Positions 1 through 10,896 of a stretch of 64,000 nucleotides of DNA are shown here, in pieces. Each line of letters opens with the position of its first letter. Position 1 is the stretch's first letter. Location of the stretch: NCBI GenBank assembly GCA_947491945.1, contig CANLLN010000008.1, positions 119,653 through 183,652 on the forward strand, read 5' to 3'. The notes under the pieces are model-generated. The model searched no databases. It was given only the letters and a program-made list of their open reading frames with translations, and was not told where the DNA came from. The position numbers were made by a program, and so were the translations under genes. The stretch is from an uncultured Carboxylicivirga sp. (GTDB lineage Bacteria > Bacteroidota > Bacteroidia > Bacteroidales > Marinilabiliaceae).

Positions 1-47
1 ATTGAAAACAAAGCCTTGAGTCTGTTGATAACTTATGAAGGTGCAAA

Positions 48-78
48 TTGGGAAGCGCCCAAAGAAATTATATATTTG
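48..78 (+). promoter_or_regulatory. Putative Bacteroidota-type promoter for dnaX
   Basis: TTG at 48-50 is followed after 20 nt by TATATTTG at 71-78, matching the TTG / TAnnTTTG pattern of the phylum's primary sigma factor. Transcription would start near 85, about 70 nt upstream of the dnaX ATG. The bases before it (1-47) show no recognisable gene. Confidence 0.5.
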
Positions 79-154
79 TCTTGCAAAAAAATGGCGGAGG
101 TCTCAGTCTAGTGCAATGAGAACTACTGCATTTGCTTATATTAAAATAAATTGA

Positions 155-1258
155 ATGGAATATATTGTTTCGGCAAGAAAATACAGACCCGCTACCTTTC
201 GTTCGGTTGTGGGACAGGATAATATTACTACTACACTAAAGAATGCTATCAAAAGCAATCATTTAGCGCATGCGTATTTGTTCTGTGGCTCGCGTGGTGT
301 GGGTAAAACTACCTGTGCGCGTATCTTTGCTAAGACAATCAACTGTTCGAATATATCGGATGATTTTGAAGCCTGTAATGCCTGCGAGTCATGTATGTCT
401 TTTAACGATAATCGTTCGTACAATATTCATGAGCTGGATGCCGCCAGTAATAACTCGGTGGACGATATTCGCAGCCTGATTGATAAAGTGCGTGTACCCC
501 CACAGTTAGGCAGTTATTCTGTTTACATCATCGACGAGGTACATATGTTGTCACAGGCGGCATTCAACGCCTTCCTGAAGACCCTTGAGGAGCCGCCGCG
601 TCATGCTATCTTTATATTAGCCACCACCGAGAAGCACAAGATATTACCCACCATACTCTCGCGTTGCCAAATCTTTGATTTTAATCGCATTACCATATCC
701 GATGCTGTTGGGCATTTGAAATACGTGGCCGAAAGCGAAGGAGTAAGTGTGGAAGAGGAAGGCTTGGCTGTAATTGCTCAAAAGGCCGATGGTGCCATGC
801 GCGATGCGCTGTCTATCTTCGATCAGATCGTGGCTTTTTCGGGAAAGGATATTAGTTATCAGCAGGTTATTGAAAACCTGAATGTGCTGGATTACGATTA
901 TTATTTTAAGCTAACCGATGCTTTTCTGGCTGAGGATTATAAGCAGGGGCTTCTTACTTTTAACGAGATTTTGCTTAAGGGCTTCGATGCACAGCATTTT
1001 ATGGCGGGCCTCAATAGTCATTTTCGTGATTTACTGATGTGTCGCGACGAAGCGACGGCAAGCCTGTTAGAAGTAGGGCAGAGCACGCGTGAGAAGTACA
1101 GCCGTCAGGCAGTGAATTGCTCGGTTGACTTTCTGTATGAGGCTTTGAAGATTATTAATGACAGTGAGCAAAATTACCGCTCGGCCAAGAATAAGCGCCT
1201 GCATATTGAGTTTGCCCTTATTCGCCTGGCGCGCATCATCAGCGAAAAAAAAAAGTAG
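155..1258 (+). CDS. dnaX: DNA polymerase III subunit gamma (short dnaX product)
   Basis: Clamp-loader ATPase of the replicative polymerase. The 367-aa zero-frame product carries a Walker A (GSRGVGKTT, about residues 46-54), the zinc-binding cysteines (CSNISDDFEACNACESC region), a Walker B-like IIDEVHML and the sensor-1 TTEKHKI stretch. It ends in TAG immediately after a run of ten A's and lacks the tau-type C-terminus. That C-terminus is present just downstream in the -1 frame. The ATG at 155 begins the conserved MEYIVSARKYRP start. The zero-frame product is the size of a gamma form. Function is certain; whether the early stop is programmed or an A-run under-call is open. Confidence 0.93.
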   Translation: MEYIVSARKYRPATFRSVVGQDNITTTLKNAIKSNHLAHAYLFCGSRGVGKTTCARIFAKTINCSNISDDFEACNACESCMSFNDNRSYNIHELDAASNNSVDDIRSLIDKVRVPPQLGSYSVYIIDEVHMLSQAAFNAFLKTLEEPPRHAIFILATTEKHKILPTILSRCQIFDFNRITISDAVGHLKYVAESEGVSVEEEGLAVIAQKADGAMRDALSIFDQIVAFSGKDISYQQVIENLNVLDYDYYFKLTDAFLAEDYKQGLLTFNEILLKGFDAQHFMAGLNSHFRDLLMCRDEATASLLEVGQSTREKYSRQAVNCSVDFLYEALKIINDSEQNYRSAKNKRLHIEFALIRLARIISEKKK

Positions 1259-1292
1259 CAGCCGATGAGCCGATTCCCATCGTAACGGTGGG
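1245..1292 (+). promoter_or_regulatory. Candidate -1 frameshift signal in dnaX (A10 run plus hairpin)
   Basis: Ten A's at 1245-1254 followed by G place the heptamer A AAA AAG (1249-1255) in the zero frame directly before TAG (1256-1258). This is the same heptamer used in E. coli dnaX. A 7-bp stem, 1276-1282 with 1286-1292 (one G-T pair, TAA loop), starts about 20 nt downstream. A weaker outer pairing, 1254-1259 with 1309-1314, is possible. A run this long could also act by transcriptional slippage, as known for Thermus dnaX. Confidence 0.6.
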
Positions 1293-1875
1293 TAAGGTGA
1301 TTCCCAAGGCTACTGCGCCTGTCCGGCAAAATGCAGGCGGCAAGAATCAAGTACCAAAGATACCGCCACCCCCCAAAGCCAATGGCAGTGCAGGAGGTAT
1401 CAGGTCGGTGTCTTTAAAAAATCTGGCGCAGAAGTTTCAACAACATGTTGTCGCTGAGCCTCAGGTAAACCAGCAGAAAACAGAAGCGCCCATCGATCCA
1501 AATTGGAAAGATGCCTTCAATCAGGAGCAGCTGGATACCGCATGGCGTAGCTATACACGGCAGCATGAATCATCACCTCGCCTGCATACCATTTATAAAA
1601 ACCATCCGCCCAGGCAGGTGCAAGATGCCAGCCTGCGAATTACACTGTTGAATAAAACACAGGAACACGAACTCAATAAAGAGCGTGCTTCAATTCTTTC
1701 GTATCTAAGGCGTAGCCTGCGCAATGCGGCTATTCAACTGGATCTGGAAATTTCACAGGATGAGGGGACGCAAACGAAAAGAGCTTATACGGTAGCGGAT
1801 AAGTATAAAGAGATGGCTGAGAAAAATCCGGCCCTGGTAGCTTTTCGTAAACAGTTTAACCTGGATTTTGAGTAG
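1255..1875 (+). CDS. dnaX: DnaX tau-specific C-terminal region, reached by -1 frameshift
   Basis: This frame has no stop back through the A-run and no convincing start of its own (only a GTG at 1288 without a clear RBS). Re-reading from 1255 after the slip adds 206 codons to the 367-aa gamma part, giving a tau of about 573 aa, a normal DnaX length. The translation has a Pro/Lys/Ala-rich linker (about the first 60 residues) and then a charged helical domain beginning near DPNWKDAFNQEQLDTAW, resembling the polymerase- and helicase-binding part of tau. It is therefore annotated as the second half of dnaX and not as a separate gene. Confidence 0.75.
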   Translation, partial: VAADEPIPIVTVGKVIPKATAPVRQNAGGKNQVPKIPPPPKANGSAGGIRSVSLKNLAQKFQQHVVAEPQVNQQKTEAPIDPNWKDAFNQEQLDTAWRSYTRQHESSPRLHTIYKNHPPRQVQDASLRITLLNKTQEHELNKERASILSYLRRSLRNAAIQLDLEISQDEGTQTKRAYTVADKYKEMAEKNPALVAFRKQFNLDFE

Positions 1876-1971
1876 AGAACTGTAGGGGATGACATTTAGC
1901 TACTTAAGGTAGCTTGCATTAAACACATCCAGCAATTAAACGTTAACATTAGGCATGTATTCATTTCATAA

Positions 1972-4209
<2,238 letters not shown>

Positions 4210-4235
4210 GATGCTGTTTTGAAATAGATTAAGAA

Positions 4236-4265
4236 ACGCCGGTGTAGTACGCATCGGCGTTTTTT
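4236..4265 (+). terminator. Rho-independent terminator after icd
   Basis: A 9-bp stem (4236-4244 with 4252-4260, one G-T pair), a 7-nt loop and a run of six T's. Confidence 0.88.
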
Positions 4266-4272
4266 ATAGCTA

Positions 4273-4305
4273 ACTTTTTCAAAGTTTTAGACTGTTGGAA
4301 AAGTC
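4273..4305. repeat. Degenerate copy of the CTTTTCCAAAGTTT inverted repeat
   Basis: The stretch resembles the perfect palindrome at 6789-6817 (ACTTTTTCAAAGTTTT then a GGAAAAGT arm) but with mismatches. It lies just behind the icd terminator. Confidence 0.45.
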
Positions 4306-4412
4306 TCTTTCCTTGACTTGGGGTATTATATTGCAATATTTTCCTGGAACATTTGGTCGGTTAAGCTGTTACAAAAGCGCCAATAAATTTCATATATTAA
4401 AGCGTTGGAACC

Positions 4413-4907
4413 ATGAAAAAAATTGCGATAGAACTTAAGTGGGGCATCATCTTTTTTGCCATTATGTTACTTTGGGTAGTATTTGAGAAGATGATTGGCC
4501 TGCACGATGAGCGCATCGATCGCCACCATATCTTAACTAATTTCTTCGCCATCCCCGCCATTATTATTTATGTATTGGCGCTGCTCGACAAGCGCAAGAG
4601 TCTCGGCGGAGTCATGTCCTGGTCGCAAGGCTTTGTATCAGGGCTTATCATTGCCCTTATTGTAAGTTTACTGAGTCCTCTGGGGCAGTATCTAACGCAT
4701 AGCTATCTGTCGCCCCATTACTTTTCCAATATAATTGCTTATACAGTGGAGCAGGGACAGCTGAGCCGCGAACAGGCCGAGGCATATTTCAACCTACGCT
4801 CGTACATTCAACAAAGTATGGTGGGCAGCCTGATTATGGGTGCTGTAACCGCAGCCATAATTGCCTTTTTTACCCGTAAGAAAGCCGATGATAATACTTA
4901 TGCATAG
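4413..4907 (+). CDS. DUF4199 family membrane protein
   Basis: A 164-aa protein with four predicted membrane spans (about residues 10-25, 45-60, 75-95 and 135-155) and a short cytoplasmic tail ending in FFTRKKADDN. The spacing of segments and the LHDERI motif after the first span match the DUF4199 family, which is common in Bacteroidota and has no established function. It is an inner-membrane protein transcribed alone, with no neighbour hinting at a role. Confidence 0.8.
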   Translation: MKKIAIELKWGIIFFAIMLLWVVFEKMIGLHDERIDRHHILTNFFAIPAIIIYVLALLDKRKSLGGVMSWSQGFVSGLIIALIVSLLSPLGQYLTHSYLSPHYFSNIIAYTVEQGQLSREQAEAYFNLRSYIQQSMVGSLIMGAVTAAIIAFFTRKKADDNTYA

Positions 4908-5023
4908 AGGAGCAGGAGTATCTATTGCCTTGTTAGAATGCTGATTATAAGACATGTATTGAATGTGCATTGCTTGTATGCTTTTTGCTTTTATAGTTAG
5001 CTTTAAGGCATATAATACCTTGC

Positions 5024-5058
5024 AATGTTTCAATATATGGAAACATTCACTAACTTTG
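5024..5058 (+). promoter_or_regulatory. Palindromic operator and -7 box of the higBA-type operon
   Basis: AATGTTTC (5024-5031) and GAAACATT (5040-5047) form a perfect 8-bp inverted repeat with an 8-bp spacer. A TAACTTTG -7 box (5051-5058) follows immediately, so a repressor on the palindrome would cover the -33 region. This is the expected autoregulatory site for the XRE antitoxin two genes downstream. Confidence 0.65.
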
Positions 5059-5078
5059 GATTGAAATAAGGGTCTCTT

Positions 5079-5426
5079 ATGAAGCAGAAATTTGAGGTGA
5101 TATTTCTAGATGAAGCCATTGATTTTGTAAACAGTTTGGACAGTAAATCACGCAATAAGATCTTCTATAACATCGACAAAACAAGATATTTAAATGACCC
5201 GAAACTATCTGAGAAACTCGAAGGTGAAATTTGGTATTTTAGGACAAAGTTTCTAACGCTTCAATATCGTGTGTTTGCTTTTTGGGATAAGACAGATAAG
5301 GTTGATACGTTGGTAGTAGCAACACACGGAGTTATTAAGAAATCAAATAAAGTTTCAAATTCAGAAATTGAAAAAGCAGAAAAAATTAGACAAGAATACT
5401 TTAATAATATAAAGCGCCAATCATGA
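5079..5426 (+). CDS. higB: RelE/HigB-like (Gp49 family) toxin
   Basis: A 115-aa type II toxin with the Gp49/HigB signature: VIFLDEAIDFVNSL at the start, then LEGEIWYFRTKFLTLQYRVFAFWD and VATHGVIKKSNK near the C-terminus. The family are ribosome-dependent mRNA endonucleases. It overlaps the next gene by 4 nt (ATGA), giving the toxin-first order typical of higBA. The operator at 5024 lies 30 nt upstream. Family is clear; activity is inferred. Confidence 0.88.
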   Translation: MKQKFEVIFLDEAIDFVNSLDSKSRNKIFYNIDKTRYLNDPKLSEKLEGEIWYFRTKFLTLQYRVFAFWDKTDKVDTLVVATHGVIKKSNKVSNSEIEKAEKIRQEYFNNIKRQS

Positions 5427-5752
5427 ACACGAAGGGAAGTATGAAGATGATGACTTTAGATGAGCTTAAAGATAAACATATCGGGAGAATAGGTTCTTCA
5501 GAACGAGACGATTATGAGTTTGAGCTGAAAGTTGAAGTTCTTGGAGCAATGATTAAAAGCGTAAGAATAGAACGTAACTTAACCCAAGAACAACTTGGGG
5601 AATTAATAGGTGTCAATAAATCTCAGATATCGAAACTTGAGCGCAATACGAAAAATGTTACAATAGAAACTGTGTTAAAAGTTTTTAGAGCCTTAAAGAC
5701 CAACATAAAGTTTTCCATCGAAAAAATGGATGAAAATTACGGTCTGGCATAA
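5423..5752 (+). CDS. higA: XRE-family antitoxin (HigA-like)
   Basis: A 109-aa protein with an HTH at about residues 48-100 (IRIERNLTQEQLGELIGVNKSQISKLE core). It should neutralise the upstream toxin and repress the operon through the palindrome at 5024-5047. The ATG at 5423 overlaps the toxin stop. Internal Met codons (residues 7, 9, 10) are alternatives, but the 4-nt overlap suggests translational coupling at 5423. Confidence 0.9.
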   Translation: MNTKGSMKMMTLDELKDKHIGRIGSSERDDYEFELKVEVLGAMIKSVRIERNLTQEQLGELIGVNKSQISKLERNTKNVTIETVLKVFRALKTNIKFSIEKMDENYGLA

Positions 5753-5774
5753 AAAACACTAAAGTCAATATATC

Positions 5775-6545
5775 ATGGAGGATCCGATAAGTAGCAAGTT
5801 AATTGAGGCCTTGAGATTTAAAATGCAGCCGGTGGCAATAATTCACACTGATGAAAAACCTGAAGAAGGACTGCATTTTAAGGAAGGAAGCAAGCGTGGT
5901 TGTGTGGCTTCTTTATTGGTGTCGGCAAGCAAGAAAGGCCGCCTTGCTTTTTTTGACCGTAATTCTTATGGTTGCCCCGGTGGAGGCACCGGTTTGGGCT
6001 TTGGCGATCGCTATGGGAAATTTCCCATCGAGTGCCTTTTGTCAACCGGCAATAAGGAGATGGCTCAGCAAATGGGGCGTGAAGGATCCATGATGATGGA
6101 GGGAGAACGGTTTTATAAGGACCCTAAGCTGGCGAGGAAATGGGTTGATTCGTTGCCCATGACCGATGTGGATGCCGAGTATGTGGTGTTTAAACCCTGG
6201 GAACAAGTCACCGAGAAGGATAAACCCGAGTTAATCGTCTTTTTTGCAAATGCCGATCAACTGTCCGCTCTGGTGGTGATGGCCGATTATAATCGGGGAA
6301 GTAATCAAAGTGTGGCGGCGCCCTTTGGGGCAGCTTGTCAATCAATCCTCTATGGCTATGCCGAAGCCAAGAAGGAAAATCCCAGGGGGGTGATGGGTTT
6401 TTTCGATATCTCACAGCGGTGGGCCGTTGATAGTGATATTTTGACCTTCACCGTTCCATTTAAATTGTATCAGGTGATGGAGGCAGGCGTGAAGGGCAGT
6501 TTCCTGGAGATGCATGCCTGGAAAAAACTACAGGAGCGCCAGTAG
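5775..6545 (+). CDS. DUF169 family protein
   Basis: A 256-aa cytoplasmic protein with the family's hallmark stretches: ALRFKMQPVAI near the N-terminus, GCVASLL, the glycine-rich CPGGGTGLGFG (about residues 69-80, with conserved Cys) and AAPFGAACQSI, whose Cys is also conserved. DUF169 proteins are often found in anaerobes, possibly binding metal or a cofactor through these cysteines, but no reaction is established. It begins 22 nt after the antitoxin gene but is probably unrelated to it. Confidence 0.85.
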   Translation: MEDPISSKLIEALRFKMQPVAIIHTDEKPEEGLHFKEGSKRGCVASLLVSASKKGRLAFFDRNSYGCPGGGTGLGFGDRYGKFPIECLLSTGNKEMAQQMGREGSMMMEGERFYKDPKLARKWVDSLPMTDVDAEYVVFKPWEQVTEKDKPELIVFFANADQLSALVVMADYNRGSNQSVAAPFGAACQSILYGYAEAKKENPRGVMGFFDISQRWAVDSDILTFTVPFKLYQVMEAGVKGSFLEMHAWKKLQERQ

Positions 6546-6857
6546 TATGGATGTTTTCAAATGTAGCGCAGAGGAATAAAGCAGGTTCAAAACTGCATAT
6601 CCTTAAACCCTGCCTTTCAAAGCAGAAGCGTCTTCTGCATGGATATAGGCTTTAGCCATGACCTTTAATGTGTATATCACATATTTAATGATGGCAGTTG
6701 GGGCCGATTGATGCATACTGCACAATCCCATTAAGGGGGGTGTAAGTATTGCCTTTAAGCCTTTCCCCTTCGGTAATGGAAGTTAAAGCTTTTCCAAAGT
6801 TTTAAACTTTGGAAAAGATAGGATTTGCATAGTGAAAACACCTAAAAACATCGTGTA
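6546..6857. other. Intergenic region without a gene
   Basis: About 310 bp with stops in all frames. Its only structure is the perfect inverted repeat at 6789-6817. Confidence 0.6.
6789..6817. repeat. Perfect 14-bp inverted repeat
   Basis: CTTTTCCAAAGTTT (6789-6802) is followed after one T by its exact complement (6804-6817). There is no T-tract on either side, so it is probably a dispersed palindromic repeat and not a terminator; a decayed copy is at 4273-4305. Confidence 0.7.
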
Positions 6858-7580
6858 ATGAAAGTATTAGTTGTAGGTGCAAGTGGTGCCACAGGAAGAC
6901 ATTTGGTCAACCAGCTTCTGCTCAGGAAGAATAAAGTTAAAATAATCGTCCGTTCAAAAGAAAATCTTCCGGAGGGATGGCATAACAACACTAGCTTAGA
7001 AATTATTACTGCAAGTATCCTTGAGTTGGGTACTAACGAATTAATGAATCATACAGCCGGATGTGATGCAGTTGTATCCTGCCTGGGGCACAATATTTCC
7101 TTCAAAGGTATGTTTGGTAAGCCCAGAAAGTTGGTGACAGAGGCAACTATGCTACTTTGTGATGCCATCAAAAAGCAACAACCTCAAAGGCCTGTTAAGT
7201 ATGTTTTAATGAATACTTCCGGAAACAGTAACCGCGACTTGAATGAATCAATTTCCTTGGCTCAAAAATGTGTAATTGCCCTTCTGCGCTTATTGCTTCC
7301 GCCACATGCCGATAATGAACAGGCGGCTGATTATCTAAGAACCCAAATAGGTAAGGGTGATAGGTACATAGAATGGGTGGCAGTGAGGCCGGATGGTTTG
7401 GTAAATGAGGATGAAGTGAGTAATTATGAGTTATATCCCTCTCCAATCAGAAGCGCTATTTTTGATTCAGGAAAGGTAAGTCGCATCAATGTGGGACACT
7501 TTATGGCTGAATTGATAAACGACCATAAGCTTTGGAATAAGTGGAAGGGGCAGATGCCTGTAATTTATGCGAGCGACTGA
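6858..7580 (+). CDS. NAD(P)-binding SDR-type oxidoreductase (NmrA-like)
   Basis: A 240-aa atypical short-chain dehydrogenase. The Rossmann fold begins at once with VLVVGASGATGRHLVNQLL (GxxGxxG), followed by IIVRS at the second strand and GCDAVVSCLG. No YxxxK catalytic pair is evident, as in NAD(P)H-binding NmrA-like proteins that act as redox sensors or unusual reductases. Substrate unknown. It is convergent with the phosphatase gene after it. Confidence 0.82.
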   Translation: MKVLVVGASGATGRHLVNQLLLRKNKVKIIVRSKENLPEGWHNNTSLEIITASILELGTNELMNHTAGCDAVVSCLGHNISFKGMFGKPRKLVTEATMLLCDAIKKQQPQRPVKYVLMNTSGNSNRDLNESISLAQKCVIALLRLLLPPHADNEQAADYLRTQIGKGDRYIEWVAVRPDGLVNEDEVSNYELYPSPIRSAIFDSGKVSRINVGHFMAELINDHKLWNKWKGQMPVIYASD

Positions 7581-7686
7581 ATACAAGACATGTATGATGA
7601 AAGTAATTTACTTTTAAATTAAAGAACAATTGGGTTAGTCTCATCTCAATTCTCACATCTCATTCCTACTAACGAAAGACTAATCC

Positions 7687-8640
7687 TTACTTTCCAAAAA
7701 CAAAGTGATCGGCTGAAGGCTCCTTTTCGCCGTTGTAGCGATAGGCGGCCAGGCGGCCGGTGCCGGTCACGCAAGCATCCACGCAGCATACGTTGGAGGT
7801 GGGGATCAAAGGGCCTCTTCCCATGCAGTAATGCCCTACAAACACCAGGGGTGCCTCTTTGGGATACACCGCGTAGTCGCTCATTATCTCGGTGGGGACG
7901 GTGTAGTCGGGCAACTCAAATTTATTACCATAGCTCAGCTCTTTAAATGTCTTGCCGGTGGGCGCGCACCACCATTTCACCCTGAAGCTGTCGCGTTTGA
8001 TGTTATCGGCATCTTTAATCACCAGGTCGCGGGGCATTTTCAGCTCAACCCCTTTAATGGTTTCAGCAAAGGCCCGCCCCAGAGCCGTGTCGGTATCGCG
8101 CAGCTTCTTAAGGGTGCGTTTCTTTAGTTTCCCCTTACGATGCAGGTTACGAAGTTTGTCTATGTGGGCATCGTTCCAATAGGCATGTACTACCCGAATG
8201 CCGTTCAGCTCAAGGAATAGGGGCAGCGTGCGCAGCCACTTAATGTCTTTTTTCAGTGCCTCCGTATTCCCATGATATTCCTGCTCAAATTTATTCAGTA
8301 GCCTTGCATTGCTGTTTCCCGGAAGGCGCAGGGGTCGTCCTTTATCATCTTTCGTAAAATAGAAAATGGCATTGACCTCGTGGTTGCCAAGGATGGCCAG
8401 CGCGGTGCCGGCATTTACCATATCACGTATAGCATTAATCACACCTCGGCTGTTAGGCCCACGGTCAATAAAGTCGCCCACAAATACGGCCGTGCGGTAG
8501 GCATGCGTCCACACACCGTTTAGCAGGGAGTAGCCAAGTTTAATCAGCAGGTGCTGTAATTTCAGGTGATGGCCGTGTACATCGCCAATTATGTCGTAAA
8601 AATGTTCATCTTGGTGTGCTAGCTTGGAATTGGCCGTCAT
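7687..8640 (-). CDS. Calcineurin-like metallophosphoesterase
   Basis: A 317-aa protein with the PPP-family metal-binding motifs in order: DIIGDVHGH (about residue 17), FVGDFIDRGPNS (about 53) and LGNHEVNAI (about 83), then a C-terminal FVGHYCMGRG supplying the last histidine. It resembles the PrpE/ApaH-like group of protein or dinucleotide polyphosphate phosphatases. The actual substrate cannot be read from the sequence. It is divergent from the asparaginase gene, with a 95-bp spacer. Confidence 0.87.
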   Translation of the reverse strand: MTANSKLAHQDEHFYDIIGDVHGHHLKLQHLLIKLGYSLLNGVWTHAYRTAVFVGDFIDRGPNSRGVINAIRDMVNAGTALAILGNHEVNAIFYFTKDDKGRPLRLPGNSNARLLNKFEQEYHGNTEALKKDIKWLRTLPLFLELNGIRVVHAYWNDAHIDKLRNLHRKGKLKKRTLKKLRDTDTALGRAFAETIKGVELKMPRDLVIKDADNIKRDSFRVKWWCAPTGKTFKELSYGNKFELPDYTVPTEIMSDYAVYPKEAPLVFVGHYCMGRGPLIPTSNVCCVDACVTGTGRLAAYRYNGEKEPSADHFVFGK

Positions 8641-8657
8641 CCTATTCTTAATTTTGT

Positions 8658-8665
8658 TACATTTG
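8658..8665 (+). promoter_or_regulatory. Possible -7 box for the glycosylasparaginase gene
   Basis: TACATTTG fits TAnnTTTG and lies about 70 nt before the start at 8736. No matching -33 TTG is seen at the right distance. Confidence 0.3.
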
Positions 8666-8735
8666 GTTGTGCTGCATCAAAAATAAAAATTTTATATACT
8701 GTATCAGCATGCTTTGATTTAAAACAAACGAAAAT

Positions 8736-9719
8736 ATGAGTTCACGGAGAAATTTTATTAAGAAGAGTGGTTTGGCATCGCTGGGATTGCTGGCTGCCGG
8801 TGCACAGGCAAACAATATGAAAGCAGCAGCTTTTAAACGCAAACGTATTGTAAAACCGCTGGCTATTTCTACCTGGAAAAATGGTATGCAAGCCAATGAG
8901 GCAGGTTGGCAGGTGCTCAAAAGTGGCGGACGTGCTTTGGACGCTGTAGAACAAGGGGTGAAGGTGGTGGAAGCCGATCCCAATGATATGAGTGTGGGCT
9001 ATGGCGGACGTCCCGACCGCGATGGCATTGTAACACTGGATGCCTGTATCATGGATGAGACAGGAAATGCAGGTTCGGTATGTGCGCTCGAAAATATTAA
9101 GCATCCCATATCAGTAGCGCGGCGGGTGATGGAGAAAACACCCCATGTGATGCTGGCGGGTGACGGTGCCCTGCAGTTTGCCAAAGAGGAAGGCTTTGTG
9201 GAGGAAAACATACTGACCGAGAAAGCTAAAAAGCAATGGCAGGAATGGCGCAAGACCTCTGATTACAAGCCCGTGATTAACATTGAGAATCACGATACCA
9301 TTGGTATGCTGGCCCTGGATGCTAAAGGCGATATTTCGGGTGCCTGTACTACCAGTGGGCTGGCTTATAAGATGCATGGACGGGTGGGAGACAGTCCCAT
9401 TATTGGTGCCGGCATGTATTGCGATAATGAAATAGGCGGAGCCGTTGCCACGGGCATGGGCGAGCTGGTGATGAAGACGCTGGGCTCCTTTTTGGTAGTT
9501 GAGCTGATGAATCAAGGCTTAAGTCCGCAAAAAGCGGTGGAAGAGGCCATTGCCCGTATCGTTAAAAAGATACCCGGGTACCAGGATTTTCAAATTGGTT
9601 ATCTGGCCATTAATAAAGCCGGTGAGGTGGGTGCTTACAGCCTGCACCGAGGTTTTAATTATGCTTTATATGCCAATGATGAGAATCGGCTAATTGATTC
9701 GGATTACTATTTGAAATAG
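8736..9719 (+). CDS. N4-(beta-N-acetylglucosaminyl)-L-asparaginase
   Basis: Hydrolyses the GlcNAc-Asn bond left after breakdown of N-linked glycoproteins. The 327-aa precursor belongs to the Ntn-hydrolase fold. The autocleavage site HDTIGML places the nucleophile at Thr188, with GACTTSGLAYK and GRVGDSPIIGAG in the beta chain. The N-terminus SRRNFIKKSGLASLGLLAAG is a Tat-like signal, so export to the periplasm is likely. With the GH20 gene two loci downstream it suggests a pathway for host or algal glycoprotein sugars. Length and motifs are normal. Confidence 0.94.
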   Translation: MSSRRNFIKKSGLASLGLLAAGAQANNMKAAAFKRKRIVKPLAISTWKNGMQANEAGWQVLKSGGRALDAVEQGVKVVEADPNDMSVGYGGRPDRDGIVTLDACIMDETGNAGSVCALENIKHPISVARRVMEKTPHVMLAGDGALQFAKEEGFVEENILTEKAKKQWQEWRKTSDYKPVINIENHDTIGMLALDAKGDISGACTTSGLAYKMHGRVGDSPIIGAGMYCDNEIGGAVATGMGELVMKTLGSFLVVELMNQGLSPQKAVEEAIARIVKKIPGYQDFQIGYLAINKAGEVGAYSLHRGFNYALYANDENRLIDSDYYLK

Positions 9720-9772
9720 GCCACGGCTGGTTAAAATTTTGTATTGGATATTCACACACAAAAAAGTACACT

Positions 9773-10765
9773 ATGCTCAAACGTATTAAATGGGGAATTA
9801 TAGGTTGTGGTAATGTTACTGAGGTTAAAAGCGGTCCTGCTTTTAATAAGGTAGCAGGTAGTTCATTGCAGATGGTGATGCGGCGCGATGCCGAAAAAGC
9901 CAGATCCTACGCCGAGCGTCATGATGTACCGATCTGGACCAATGATGCCGATGCTTTAATTAACCATCCCGATATTAATGCCATTTATATTGCTACGCCT
10001 CCCGGGGCGCATGCCGATTATGCCATAAAAGCCATGGAAGCAGGCAAGGCGGTTTATGTGGAGAAGCCCATGGCAGCTACCTACGCCCAGGCACAGCAGA
10101 TGCTGGCCTGTAGTGAGCATTGTGGGGTGCCTCTGTTTGTAGCCTATTACCGGCGTACTTTACCCGGATTTTTAAAAGTGAAAGAGCTGTTGGAAGCAGG
10201 CACGATTGGTCAGATGCTTTATGTGAATATGCGCCTGATACGATCAGCGCGGCCCCACGAAAAAACGGGGCAGGATACCTTCTGGCGACTGCAGCCGCAG
10301 CACTCCGGGGGGGGTATATTCTATGATCTGGCATCGCACCAGCTCGACTTTCTCGATTTCCTGTTTGGCCCTATCAAAACTGTGTTTGGTGTAGCCGCCA
10401 ATCGCGGTGGGTATTACGAAGTGGAGGACACCGTGAGTGCCTCCATGCAGTTTGAAAATGGTGTGGTGGGAAGTGGCATCTGGTCTTTTGTGAGCTCTGA
10501 GAATACTGAAGAAGATGTTATTGAGATTGTAGGTACTCAGGGTAAGATTCAGTTCTCCGGCTTTCAGCATACACCCATTGTATTGTTTAAGGATGGTGAT
10601 GTGATTGATTATCCCTATCTCAATCCCGAAAACATTCAGTATAACTTGATAAAACAAGTGGTGGAGACCCTGCAGGGCATAGGCGAGTGTGTTAGCACAG
10701 GGGCTTCGGCCATTCGCACCAACCGTGTGATGCAGAAGATTGTACAGGATTTCTATACGACCTGA
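9773..10765 (+). CDS. Gfo/Idh/MocA family oxidoreductase
   Basis: A 330-aa NAD(P)-dependent sugar dehydrogenase. The Rossmann motif WGIIGCGNVTEVKSG is at residues 7-21, IYIATPPGAHADYA lies in the cofactor domain, and VEKPMA supplies the EKP lysine. The C-terminal domain has the SGGGIFYDLASHQLDFLDFLFG histidine region. It lies 53 bp after the glycosylasparaginase and 131 bp before GH20, so it probably processes a sugar released by these enzymes. Substrate is not predictable. Confidence 0.9.
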   Translation: MLKRIKWGIIGCGNVTEVKSGPAFNKVAGSSLQMVMRRDAEKARSYAERHDVPIWTNDADALINHPDINAIYIATPPGAHADYAIKAMEAGKAVYVEKPMAATYAQAQQMLACSEHCGVPLFVAYYRRTLPGFLKVKELLEAGTIGQMLYVNMRLIRSARPHEKTGQDTFWRLQPQHSGGGIFYDLASHQLDFLDFLFGPIKTVFGVAANRGGYYEVEDTVSASMQFENGVVGSGIWSFVSSENTEEDVIEIVGTQGKIQFSGFQHTPIVLFKDGDVIDYPYLNPENIQYNLIKQVVETLQGIGECVSTGASAIRTNRVMQKIVQDFYTT

Positions 10766-10896
10766 GAAACGTGTTGCCGACAACCCCGAACTTTTTCCCG
10801 TCCTGAATTTTAGGTGGGGAGGTTTATCAATAATTAACTGCGTTTACCCTGGAACGAAATGAATAAAAAAGTAAAACAATTAATCAATAAATAAAA

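Noticed and set aside
1288..1875. Independent gene starting with GTG at 1288
   Set aside because: No RBS, the start falls in a hairpin, and the product matches the missing tau tail of DnaX.
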